Below, piece after piece: positions 16,846 to 24,971 of a stretch of DNA of 33,972 nt (its first letter is position 1; every line of letters begins with the position of its first letter). The notes under the pieces were generated by a model that was given only the letters and a program-made list of their open reading frames with translations, had not been told where the DNA came from and made no database searches. This stretch comes from a bacterium. GTDB taxonomy: Bacteria > Actinomycetota > Acidimicrobiia > Acidimicrobiales > CATQHL01. Where the stretch lies: contig JAPPDX010000022.1 in the NCBI GenBank assembly GCA_028824415.1, forward strand, positions 1-33,972. Direction: 5' to 3'. A program made the translations under genes and the position numbers.

Positions 16846-19800
16846 AGCCGCTCCTGGCATCCGAACGCCCGCCGGGCGGTCTCAACGCTGACGGTCACCC
16901 GATTCGGATCGCCGGTCGGAGGCACCGACCCGTCTCGGAGATCGCCGGCGACGCGGCCCCCGTTCCCTCCTCGTTCCAACGAAGAGCCTGTCCGGGACTC
17001 GATCCGGGGCTGGAACCCACTCAGCGGGTCGGCTCCTCCGGCAGCGACACGGACCTCGATCTCGCCGGTTCCGGTCACCGTGCCGATGCGCCGGCCGAGC
17101 GGACCCAGCCTCTCCGCCACCGCCCCCCGCGCTGCGAACGGGGTTTCCAAGACGAGCCGGCCGGGCGCCTCGTTGGCCAGGGCGGCGATCATCCCGAGCC
17201 GATCCGGGGCTGCGGAAGCCTCGTAGCCGTTCCCAGCTGTCTCAACCAGGGCTTCGTCGAGGTCACCGGGATCGGTGACGTCGTTGACGGCATGCGGGAT
17301 GGTTGCCGTCAGGCCGAGTTGGCCGCCGATGGCCATCTCCGCCAAAGCGACCGCGATCCCGCCGTCGCTCACGTCGTGGGCGGCGCTCACGAGGCCCCGA
17401 CCGATCAGGTCGTGCACGGCCCGGTAGCGGGGGAGCGGATCGCTGACCGGCGCTGGAACCCGTGCGTCGTCGAGGCCCAGCAGGTCGGCGACGAGCGACC
17501 CGCCCAGGCTCCCGGAGCCCTGGCCGACGAGCCACAGATCGCTGCCCGCGGTGGTGAGGGCGCTCGTGGCGACCCGGTGCAGGTCGGGAACGATCCCGAC
17601 CGCGGAGATGAGCAGCGTGGCGAGCACGGCCCGGCCGTCGAACTCGTTGTAGAGGCTGTCCTTGCCGGACACGAACGGCGCCCGGTAGCGGCGAGCCCCC
17701 TCGACGCAGCCCTGGACGGCCCGCACCAGCGACCCCAGCCGGTCGGGCTTCGTCGGGTCGCCCCAGCAGAAGTTGTCCAGCAGGGCCACCCGGTCGGGGT
17801 CGGCTCCGACCGCGGTCAGGTTGCGGAAGGCCTCATCGATGGCATAGAGCGCCATCGCCCACGGGTCCAGGACACCGATACGCGGGTTGATGCCGACGGC
17901 GAGGGCCACAGCCCGGTCGTGGTGCCAAGTGCCCAGAGGCTTGAGTACCGCCGCGTCGGTCGGGCCGTCCGCGGAGGGGCCCGTGAAGGGACGCACCACG
18001 GTGCCCCCTCGCACCTCGTGGTCGTAGCTGCGGACGATCGACTCGCGGGAGGCCACGTTGGGATGTGCCAGCAGTTCCAGGAGCAACTCGGCGCCGTCGA
18101 TCACCGGTGGCGGGCATCCCCGGCCCGGTGCTGCGATTGGATCGCTGTGGGTTGCGGCCAGTTCCTGCCTCGGCAGGCCGTCGTGCAGCAACTCCATGGG
18201 CAGGTCGATCGCGTCGCAGGCACCGTGGCGCACGACCAGCCGCCCCGAGGAGGTGAACGAGCCGATGTCACTCAGCTCCACGTCCCAGGTCTGGCACAGC
18301 GTCCGCAGCGGTGCCACGCCGTCCTCGGGCACCGCCAGCACCATGCGCTCCTGGGCCTCGGACAGCCAGATCTCCCAGGGTTGGAGACCCGGATACTTGA
18401 GCGGCACGGTGGCCAGGTCCACCTCCGCCCCCAGGTCGGCACCCATCTCCCCCACCGCCGAGGACAGCCCGCCCGCGCCGCAGTCGGTGATGGCGTGGTA
18501 GAGGCCCCGGTCGCGGGCCCGCTCGATCACCTCGATGCAGCCCTTCTCGACGATCGGGTCGCCGATCTGCACGGCCGAGCCGGCCCTGCCGACCACCGCG
18601 GCGTCCAACCCGGCCGAGGAGAACGTGGCACCACCGATGCCGTCGCGGCCGGTTCGCCCGCCGATCACGATGATCCGGTCACCGGCTCGGGGCGCAGTGG
18701 GATGAGAGCCGGCCGGAAGCAGGCCCAGCGCCCCACAGAACACCAGCGGGTTGCCCACGTAGCCGGGTTCGTACAGAACGGCGCCATTGACGGTGGGCAG
18801 ACCGAGCTTGTTGCCGTAGTCGCCGATCCCGGCCACGACCCCGTCGCGGATGCGCCGGGGATGCAGCACCCCGGCAGGGAGGTCGGCCTCGTCAAGATCC
18901 TCCGGTCCGAAACACAGCACGTCGGTGCAGGCGATGGGCCTTGCCGAGACCCCCAGGATGTCGCGCACCACACCGCCCACACCGGTGTTGGCCCCGCCGA
19001 AGGGCTCCAGGGCCGACGGGTGGTTGTGCGTCTCCACCTTGACCGCCAGGTCCAGGTCGTCGTCGAAGGCGACAATGCCGGCGTTGTCCACGAAGACCGA
19101 CCTGAGCCAGTCGGCTTCGAGTTCGGCGGTCGCCCGGCGCAGGGCGTTCAGCAGGCCGTCGTGGTGGGACACCTCGAGCCGGCCGTCGGCGCGGGTGTGG
19201 CTGAGGGTGATCCGCGCTTTGAAGGTCTTGTGCACGCAGTGCTCCGACCAGGCCTGTGCCAGGGTCTCGAGTTCGGCGTCGGTGGGGTCGCGGCCGCACG
19301 AGACGAAATGGGTCTGGATGGCTTGCATCTCGATCACGTCGAGCGACAGCATCCGTTGCCGGCTCAGTTCGGCCAGTTGCCCGTCATCCAGACCTGTCAG
19401 CTCAACCGGCAGCGCCGCCGGCGCCGCACCCCAGGTGGGCGAGAACGACGGCGCCAACTCGCCGCTGTGGCTGCGCTCGATCGTCGGATTGGCCAGGAGC
19501 CGGGCCATGAGAATCCCGATGTCGGCCTCGTCGAGATCGCCGGCCAGCTCGTAGCGGCGGGCCGTGGCCGCACGCAGCGGCGGGAGCTCCAGAACGGCCG
19601 CCGCCCGCTCGAGCTCCCTCGCCGCTCCGTCTGTGACGCCCGCGAGGGGCGCCACTTCCACGACCTGCGCCGTGGTGTCGGGAAGGCCGACGACAACCTC
19701 GTCGGTGACGGGATCGACGAGAACCTCAGCGCAGAGCCGGGCGACGTCGGCCTCGCTGAGCAGTCCCTCAAGGTGGTACACCGTCCAGAAGCGGCAGTCG

Positions 19801-20021
19801 CTGAGCCCCGTCACCCCGAGTTGCGCGGCGGCTTCGGGAATGCGCCGCTCCTCGGGGTGACCGGCACTGCGCACCTGGATCCGCGCGGCCCTGCGAGACT
19901 CGTCCGCTCCCGGATCCTCGAGAGCCGGCGCTCGCCGGCTCTCAGCGCCGCGGACCTTCACCGCGGGGCTCAAGCCGCCACCCCCCGTCCGGCCCAGTGC
20001 CGAGACCGCTCCGCAAAGCAC
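16842..20021 (-). CDS. purL: FGAM synthase, PurS-PurL fusion (PurSL)
   Basis: A 1059-residue protein combining PurS and PurL functions; it converts FGAR to FGAM with ATP and ammonia from PurQ. Residues about 46-112 and 118-187 are two PurS-like modules, each ending in a LLANPTIERS-like segment (LVDPVTDEVV in the first). The PurL part begins near 210 and has WSEHCVHKTFKARI with His261, VETHNHPSALEPFGGANTG, GIGDYGNKLGLPTV, GAGGLSSAVGEMG and VSGKDSLYNEF. Size and layout fit PurSL proteins of Planctomycetes and some other phyla. The start is uncertain: GTG 20021 gives about 45 poorly conserved residues, and GTG 19961 or GTG 19874 are alternatives. A perfect hairpin lies at 19920-19943. First gene of the purine run; no purine riboswitch seen. 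Confidence 0.92.
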   Translation of the reverse strand: MLCGAVSALGRTGGGGLSPAVKVRGAESRRAPALEDPGADESRRAARIQVRSAGHPEERRIPEAAAQLGVTGLSDCRFWTVYHLEGLLSEADVARLCAEVLVDPVTDEVVVGLPDTTAQVVEVAPLAGVTDGAARELERAAAVLELPPLRAATARRYELAGDLDEADIGILMARLLANPTIERSHSGELAPSFSPTWGAAPAALPVELTGLDDGQLAELSRQRMLSLDVIEMQAIQTHFVSCGRDPTDAELETLAQAWSEHCVHKTFKARITLSHTRADGRLEVSHHDGLLNALRRATAELEADWLRSVFVDNAGIVAFDDDLDLAVKVETHNHPSALEPFGGANTGVGGVVRDILGVSARPIACTDVLCFGPEDLDEADLPAGVLHPRRIRDGVVAGIGDYGNKLGLPTVNGAVLYEPGYVGNPLVFCGALGLLPAGSHPTAPRAGDRIIVIGGRTGRDGIGGATFSSAGLDAAVVGRAGSAVQIGDPIVEKGCIEVIERARDRGLYHAITDCGAGGLSSAVGEMGADLGAEVDLATVPLKYPGLQPWEIWLSEAQERMVLAVPEDGVAPLRTLCQTWDVELSDIGSFTSSGRLVVRHGACDAIDLPMELLHDGLPRQELAATHSDPIAAPGRGCPPPVIDGAELLLELLAHPNVASRESIVRSYDHEVRGGTVVRPFTGPSADGPTDAAVLKPLGTWHHDRAVALAVGINPRIGVLDPWAMALYAIDEAFRNLTAVGADPDRVALLDNFCWGDPTKPDRLGSLVRAVQGCVEGARRYRAPFVSGKDSLYNEFDGRAVLATLLISAVGIVPDLHRVATSALTTAGSDLWLVGQGSGSLGGSLVADLLGLDDARVPAPVSDPLPRYRAVHDLIGRGLVSAAHDVSDGGIAVALAEMAIGGQLGLTATIPHAVNDVTDPGDLDEALVETAGNGYEASAAPDRLGMIAALANEAPGRLVLETPFAARGAVAERLGPLGRRIGTVTGTGEIEVRVAAGGADPLSGFQPRIESRTGSSLERGGNGGRVAGDLRDGSVPPTGDPNRVTVSVETARRAFGCQERL
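19920..19943. repeat. Perfect 11-bp inverted repeat at the 5' end of purSL
   Basis: GAGAGCCGGCG (19920-19930) and CGCCGGCTCTC (19933-19943) are exact reverse complements with a 2-nt centre, so RNA could fold a 10-bp stem with a 4-nt loop. It falls in the poorly conserved first part of purSL, upstream of the first PurS-like module. If translation starts downstream, it would be a leader hairpin; otherwise it is coding. Confidence 0.5.
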
Positions 20022-20121
20022 GTCCCGATGGCAGTTCGCGCCACCGCCGTAGCATCGTCGGCGCGCGGGCTCTCGTGGTGGATGCCGAACCGGCGCGACT
20101 CCGGGGCGCGCCTGCTACCGG

Positions 20122-20967
20122 TCAGCTATGCGCGGAGCGGACGAGCCAGCGGATGGTGGTCGCCTCACGGCTGCCGTCGTCGCATGCCTGGGCCCATCCC
20201 GCGGCGTTGGAGCGGTACGTGCCGTCCTCGATGACGACCGACGCGCCGCTGTCGAGAAGGCGGCGGACCATGTCCGAGCGCCGGAACTGGATGGCGAAGT
20301 GCAACGCGGTGGTGTTGCGGTAGGGGCGCGCATCGACATCGACGCCGGTGCCAAGGAGGTAGTCGACGACGGCGGGGCGGTTGTTGAGCGCAGCGAACAC
20401 GAAGGCCTCACCCACGATCTCGACCGGGTTGTGGCTGGGCGGGGCACCGGCGGCCCGGCCGACTGCGGCCCAGTCCGGGCGGTAGGGCCCCGGGTCGGCT
20501 CGCAGCGTCCCGTCGCCGGCGACCCAGCCCTGCACCCACCGCAGCAGGCCGCTGGCCGCGGCCAGCCACAGCGTTTGCCGATGCAGACCGTGCGCCACGA
20601 GCACGTCGGCGGCCTGGGTGGAGCTGTGCATGGCCGCCGACTCCAGGGGCGTGATGCCACCGTCGGCGCGGGCCTGCGGATCGGCGCCGGCGGCAAGGAG
20701 CTGCGCACACATGTCAGGCAGGTTCCAGCACCCGGCCAGGTTCAGAGCGCGATCCAGCGCCGACCCGGCGCTGATCAGCACATCGATGATCTCCGAGGAC
20801 GAGTGGCCGACATCGGGTTGGGTGGTCAGCTCCAGCAGCGTGTTGTCCCCGACCTTGAGGTTCACGACCTCCGGGTCGGACTCCAGAGCCGCCCGCAGCC
20901 CGTCCACGTCATCGGACAGGAGCGCATGCAGCGCGGGCTGGATCCGCTCGTCGGCGCCTACGGACAC
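20122..20967 (-). CDS. Ankyrin-repeat protein
   Basis: About 281 residues with several ankyrin-type helix-turn-helix repeats and no signal peptide. Typical segments are GDNTLLELTTQ, CAQLLAAGADPQARADGG followed by ITPLESAAMH, VDYLLGTGVDVDARPYRN followed by TTALHFAIQF, and MVRRLLDSGASVVIEDG. Such repeats form protein-binding surfaces; no enzymatic domain is visible, so only a protein-interaction role can be inferred. The start is uncertain: GTG 20967 begins just before the first helix, and a start at 21042 would add 25 residues that run into the divergent P450 promoter region. Neither has a strong ribosome site. It lies 100 bp upstream of purSL on the same strand and diverges from the P450 gene. 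Confidence 0.8.
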   Translation of the reverse strand: MSVGADERIQPALHALLSDDVDGLRAALESDPEVVNLKVGDNTLLELTTQPDVGHSSSEIIDVLISAGSALDRALNLAGCWNLPDMCAQLLAAGADPQARADGGITPLESAAMHSSTQAADVLVAHGLHRQTLWLAAASGLLRWVQGWVAGDGTLRADPGPYRPDWAAVGRAAGAPPSHNPVEIVGEAFVFAALNNRPAVVDYLLGTGVDVDARPYRNTTALHFAIQFRRSDMVRRLLDSGASVVIEDGTYRSNAAGWAQACDDGSREATTIRWLVRSAHS

Positions 20968-21074
20968 AGCGCCATCGTAGGTTCGGCCCCAGCGCTGGTT
21001 CGACACCCTGCCGATCACTCCGATCACTACAGTTGGGAACACGGGACGCAGTCGATCGACCGGGATTTGGTGCC

Positions 21075-22406
21075 ATGACCGCCGTCACACCTGATGCCAC
21101 AACCACACCCGGCGCTTCGGTCAAGCCTCAACCGGCGACCGAGGGGGACCCCCGCAACCCGATCCACAACGTCTTCTGGAAGCGGCATCGCAGCGAGGTG
21201 GAGGAGGACCTGAGCGCGCTGCGCGGCCGGCCGCTCACGTTCTTCCCGGGGTTCAAGTTCTACGGCGACCTGGAGAGCATCCGGGTCCCCGGCGCCTGGG
21301 TCGTCTCCCGGCTTGCTTCCATCCTCGAGGTGTCGCGCAACCCGCAGATCTACTCCTCGGCCTCCGGAGTCACCATCAATGACTTCCCGCCGGAGTTCAA
21401 CGAGTACTTCAACTCGATCATCGCCATGGACGACCCCCGCCACGCCCGACTGAGGCGGCTCGTGTCGGCGGGCTTCACGCCACGGATGCTGGCCCGCCTC
21501 GAGGACTCCGTTCAGGATCAGGCCAGGCTGATCGTGGACGAGGTTTGCGAGCGGGGCGAATGCGACTTCGTCACCGACGTGGCGGCCCGGCTGCCATTGC
21601 GCATCGTCTGCGACCTGATGGGGATTCCCGCCTCCCAGCACGACTTCGTGTTCGACCAGTCCAACGTGATCCTGGGCGGGGGCGACCCCGAGTACGTGCC
21701 CGACTTCGGCGATCTCATCACGGCCATCCTCACCGCCGGCGGGGCCCTGACCCAGTTGATGGACGACGTGGCGGAGTCCAAGGTGGGGGTGGACAGCGGG
21801 GACCTGACCAGCATTCTCGTCAACGCCGAGGTGGACGGCGAGCGGCTGACCCGCGCCGAGCTCGCCAGCTTCTTCATCCTGCTGGTGGTGGCGGGCAACG
21901 AGACCACCCGCAACGCCATCAGTTGGGGCCTGGTGTACCTCACCGACCACCCCGACCAGCGCCGTATCTGGACCGAGGACTTCGAGGGCGTGGCCCACAG
22001 CGCCACCGAGGAGATCGTCCGCATCGCCAGCCCGGTCACCTACATGCGTCGCACGGCGCTGTGCGATACCGAATTGGAGGGCCAGAGGATCGACGAGGGC
22101 GACCAGGTGGTCATGCACTACCTCTGCGCCAACCGGGACGAGACGATCTTCGAGGACCCGCTCGCCTTCGACGTGCTGCGGGACCCGAACCCCCACGTCG
22201 GCTTCGGCGGACCCGGCCCGCACTACTGCCTCGGCGCCCACCTGGCCCGGCGCGAGATCAAGGTGATGTTCCGCGAGCTGTTCGACCGCATCGGCGACAT
22301 CCGCGCCACCGGCGAGCCGGACCTGCTGGCATCGTCCTTCATACACGGCATCAAACACCTGCCCGCCGAGTTCACCCCCACCAGGCCCGAGGGGGCATTC
22401 GCCTAG
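21075..22406 (+). CDS. Cytochrome P450, CYP125/124/142-like
   Basis: A 443-residue soluble bacterial P450. The I-helix oxygen-activating motif AGNETT is at residues 273-278, the ExxR pair is Glu313-Arg316, and the heme-thiolate ligand is Cys385 in PHVGFGGPGPHYCLGAHLAR. The extra residue between Phe and Cys and the HYCLG form are shared with actinobacterial CYP125, CYP124 and CYP142, which oxidise the terminal methyl of sterol side chains or branched lipids. The substrate here is only a guess from that similarity. The start is ATG 21075; an in-frame TTG at 21033 is possible. It is divergent from the ankyrin gene and convergent with an alpha/beta hydrolase. A redox partner gene is not adjacent. 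Confidence 0.92.
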   Translation: MTAVTPDATTTPGASVKPQPATEGDPRNPIHNVFWKRHRSEVEEDLSALRGRPLTFFPGFKFYGDLESIRVPGAWVVSRLASILEVSRNPQIYSSASGVTINDFPPEFNEYFNSIIAMDDPRHARLRRLVSAGFTPRMLARLEDSVQDQARLIVDEVCERGECDFVTDVAARLPLRIVCDLMGIPASQHDFVFDQSNVILGGGDPEYVPDFGDLITAILTAGGALTQLMDDVAESKVGVDSGDLTSILVNAEVDGERLTRAELASFFILLVVAGNETTRNAISWGLVYLTDHPDQRRIWTEDFEGVAHSATEEIVRIASPVTYMRRTALCDTELEGQRIDEGDQVVMHYLCANRDETIFEDPLAFDVLRDPNPHVGFGGPGPHYCLGAHLARREIKVMFRELFDRIGDIRATGEPDLLASSFIHGIKHLPAEFTPTRPEGAFA

Positions 22407-22491
22407 AGCCGCCTCAACGGGCTCCTGGGCGTCCGCCGACGCGAGACCTGGGACGGTTCAATTCTCCGGTCGATCTGTGGCGATTGACGCA

Positions 22492-22507
22492 GGCGGCTTC
22501 GGCCGCC
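22492..22507. terminator. Stem-loop between convergent genes, possible bidirectional terminator
   Basis: GGCGGC, a TTCG tetraloop and GCCGCC make a perfect 6-bp stem with an extra-stable C(UUCG)G loop. It sits between the stops of the P450 gene (22406) and the convergent hydrolase (22514). No T-run follows on either strand, which is common in high-GC actinobacteria. Confidence 0.45.
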
Positions 22508-22513
22508 GGCGGA

Positions 22514-23464
22514 TTAGTGGCTGAGTTTCTGCTCTTGAAGGAACTGCCGGGTCAACTCGGCGCAGCTTCGCGGGGCCTCGAGTTGCAGGAGGTGCGTCGT
22601 GTCGGGAATGAAGTCGTAGTCCAGGATCGTGAGAGTGCTCAAGTCAACGGCAGGCAGGAATGAGAACGCCGCGGTCGGGTCCGAGCCGATGACCTTCACC
22701 GGGATTTCGATGCTGTCCAGGATCTCGGGTGCCTGCATCGAGAACCCGAAGTACCACTCATACAGTTGGCCCTCGTGCTCGGGCGGGCAGCGCAGTTCGT
22801 AGCCTCCCCCGGCGGCCGGCCGCAGCGTCACCTCGGCGAACAGTTCCTGGGTCTCGGGCGGGACCAACGCGAATCCCGAAGCGTTCTGTAGCAGGGTCAC
22901 AAGTTCCCGGGGCGACTCGAAGTGTCGCTGGCGGCGCCGGGCCCTGCCGGACAGTCCCTGGCACACCGTCTCCATGTCGTCGAGGTCGGCGCCGGGCGGG
23001 CAGATCGGCGGGTCGAACAGCACGAGCGCCGCGAACGTCGGCTCGTGCCGCTCGTGCATCAGCGCCACCATGGCCGACAGCGAATGGAACACCCCGATGC
23101 TGGGCTTCGAACCGAAACTCGCACTCATCGCATCGAGGACGCGCCGGTTGTCGTCAACCAGCGTCGGCAAGTTGTGGATCCGCAGTGGGGTGACCGCATT
23201 CCATCCGTGGCTGCGCAGGTCATAGACGACAATGTCGAAGTCCTCCGCCAGCAACGACCAGTACGGCCAGTACAGGTCGACCGCGAAGCCGAGACCGCAA
23301 CTCAGCACCAAGCGGGGACCGTCGGGGTTGCCGTGGCGACGCACAACCGTGACCGCGCCGTCACCCAGGCGAACCTTCGACGTGCACAAGGGCTCGGGCG
23401 GACGGGGCTCGGGCGGACGGGGCTCGGGCGGACGGGGCTCGGGCGGACGGCTGCGATCGGTCAC
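22514..23464 (-). CDS. Alpha/beta hydrolase with PPEPR-repeat N terminus
   Basis: A 316-residue alpha/beta-fold hydrolase. After a low-complexity start of repeated PPEPR (residues 7-25) the fold begins at about residue 28. LSCGLGFAVD lies near the oxyanion hole, the nucleophile is probably Ser128 in GVFHSLSAMVA (no Gly in the usual GxSxG places) and the base is the His of DTTHLLQLEAP; YDLRSHGWN is a family strand-turn. It is related to lactone or ester hydrolases and haloperoxidase-like proteins, but the substrate is not determinable. The start is GTG 23464, with no clear ribosome site. The N-terminal repeat is encoded by an exact 15-bp tandem repeat. It is divergent from the phenylacetate-CoA ligase gene 47 bp away. 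Confidence 0.85.
   Translation of the reverse strand: MTDRSRPPEPRPPEPRPPEPRPPEPLCTSKVRLGDGAVTVVRRHGNPDGPRLVLSCGLGFAVDLYWPYWSLLAEDFDIVVYDLRSHGWNAVTPLRIHNLPTLVDDNRRVLDAMSASFGSKPSIGVFHSLSAMVALMHERHEPTFAALVLFDPPICPPGADLDDMETVCQGLSGRARRRQRHFESPRELVTLLQNASGFALVPPETQELFAEVTLRPAAGGGYELRCPPEHEGQLYEWYFGFSMQAPEILDSIEIPVKVIGSDPTAAFSFLPAVDLSTLTILDYDFIPDTTHLLQLEAPRSCAELTRQFLQEQKLSH
23391..23450. repeat. Four exact tandem copies of a 15-bp unit
   Basis: GGCTCGGGCGGACGG is repeated four times without a mismatch at 23391-23405, 23406-23420, 23421-23435 and 23436-23450. On the minus strand it encodes PPEPR units at the N terminus of the hydrolase. Fifteen is a multiple of three, so copy-number change keeps the frame. 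Confidence 0.95.
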
Positions 23465-23511
23465 CGAACTATATTCGCACGATCACCCGAGAGGCAGTCC
23501 AGAGCAACGAG

Positions 23512-24792
23512 ATGCGCACCATTGACTTGATCGAATCTGCCTCGGTCGATGAACTCAGGTCGCTGCAGCTGGTTCGCCTGCGGCGGACGCTTCGCCACGC
23601 ATACAGCAACGTGGCGCACTATCGGGAGGCGTTCGCCGCCGCCGACGCGCACCCCGACGACCTCGAGAGCTTCGAGGATCTCGCCGACTTCCCGCTGCTG
23701 AGGAAGGAGGACTTCCGCCGCAACTATCCCTTCGGCATGTTCGCAGTCCCGCTCTCCAAGATCGCCCGGTTGCAGGCCACGTCCGGCACGACCGGCAAGC
23801 CGACGGTGGTGGCCTACACCAAGATGGACATCGCCACATGGTCGCGGGTGATGGCTCGATCGATCTACGCGGCGGGCGGCCGACCCGGCGACATGGCGCA
23901 CATCGCTTACGGCTACGGGCTGTTCACGGGCGGGCTGGGGGCTCACTACGGCGCCGAGCTGCTCGGATGCACGGTCGTGCCGATGTCCGGCGGCCAGACC
24001 GAGCGACAGGTCACCCTGATCCGGGACCTCCGCCCGAGGATCCTCCTCGTGACCCCCAGCTACTGCCTGAACCTGATCGACGAGATGGAACGCCAAGGCA
24101 TGGACCCCGCCGGCTGCTCTCTGGAGATCGGCATCTGCGGAGCCGAGCCCTGGAGCGAGGAACTCCGCAACGAACTCGAGACCCGCCTCGGGATCGTCGC
24201 GCTCGACATATACGGACTGTCCGAGGTGATCGGCCCCGGAGTCGCACAGGAGTGCATCGAGACCAAGGACGGACCCACGGTCTGGGAGGACCAGTTCTTC
24301 CCCGAGATCATCGACCCCGATACAGGGGTCGCGCTGCCCGACGGCGAGTTCGGCGAGCTCGTGCTCACCACGCTCACCCGAGAGGCCCTCCCGGTGATCC
24401 GCTACCGGACACGCGATCTGACCCGACTGCTGCCGGGCACGGCGCGGCCGATGCGGCGCATCGAACGCATCACCGGCCGCTCCGACGACATGCTCATCAT
24501 CCGGGGCGTCAACGTGTTCCCCTCCCAAATCGAGGCCGAGGTCATGAAGGTCGACGGGTTGAGTCCGCACTTCCAGATCGAATTGGGCAAGACCGGCAAC
24601 CTCACCTCGATGACCGTGCACGTCGAGCCGCAACAAGCATCCGGCATGGATCCGGACGAGGCCCGCAACGTTCTCGCTCGCCACATCAAGGGCAACATTG
24701 GTGTGTCAGCCCACGTGGTCGTCCGCGAGTCCGGATCGCTCCCGCGGTCGCTCGGCAAGGCCCAGAGGGTCATGCATTCGGCGACCCCATGA
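23512..24792 (+). CDS. paaK: Phenylacetate-CoA ligase family protein
   Basis: A 426-residue adenylate-forming enzyme that activates phenylacetate or a related aryl or aliphatic acid to its CoA thioester. Motifs in order: LQATSGTTGKPTVV (AMP/phosphate-binding loop, residues 88-100), GYGLFTGGLG, YGLSEVIGPGVAQEC, a following VWEDQFFPEI, RYRTRDLTRLLPG and GRSDDMLIIRGVNVFPSQIE. The length and motif order fit PaaK well; other paa genes are absent, so the physiological acid is uncertain. The start is ATG 23512 with only a weak purine-rich site upstream. It is divergent from the alpha/beta hydrolase and followed by a broken transposase fragment. Confidence 0.92.
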   Translation: MRTIDLIESASVDELRSLQLVRLRRTLRHAYSNVAHYREAFAAADAHPDDLESFEDLADFPLLRKEDFRRNYPFGMFAVPLSKIARLQATSGTTGKPTVVAYTKMDIATWSRVMARSIYAAGGRPGDMAHIAYGYGLFTGGLGAHYGAELLGCTVVPMSGGQTERQVTLIRDLRPRILLVTPSYCLNLIDEMERQGMDPAGCSLEIGICGAEPWSEELRNELETRLGIVALDIYGLSEVIGPGVAQECIETKDGPTVWEDQFFPEIIDPDTGVALPDGEFGELVLTTLTREALPVIRYRTRDLTRLLPGTARPMRRIERITGRSDDMLIIRGVNVFPSQIEAEVMKVDGLSPHFQIELGKTGNLTSMTVHVEPQQASGMDPDEARNVLARHIKGNIGVSAHVVVRESGSLPRSLGKAQRVMHSATP

Positions 24793-24828
24793 GCCTCAAG
24801 GGTCAGGATGATCCGCACGGCCGGCCTC

Positions 24829-24971
24829 CTAGAACGCGTTCTTCCAGTTGTGCACCGTCTGCTCAGCCACACCCGCGCGGCGCGCCGCCTCGGCCACCGA
24901 CATCTCCCCCCCGGCACCGACAACACCACCTGCAGCTCGCGCTCAGGACCTCTCTTCGACGGCTTGGACAT
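24829..24971 (-). pseudogene. Degenerate transposase OrfA-like fragment
   Basis: On the minus strand a start reading MSKPSKRGPERELQVVLSV is followed, after a run of seven G, by a shift of frame into EMSVAEAARRAGVAEQTVHN and then WKNAF, where a TAG (24831-24829) replaces what is normally Leu before EAG. This is the N-terminal helix-turn-helix of an IS3-type OrfA-like transposase. One frameshift, one nonsense codon and loss of the rest of the gene make it a dead remnant. Its first 29 bp overlap the 3' end of the PAP2-family gene. No inverted-repeat ends were found. Confidence 0.75.

Noticed and set aside
20022-20121. Purine or other riboswitch in front of purSL
   Set aside because: The 100-bp gap shows no conserved riboswitch core that I can recognise.
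17292-20234. A 980-codon open frame on the plus strand opposite purSL
   Set aside because: It is antisense to a gene with full family motifs; high-GC codon bias leaves long open frames on the other strand. It has no recognisable domain.
23391-23450. Tandem repeats considered as a CRISPR array
   Set aside because: Units are directly adjacent without spacers and encode part of a protein.
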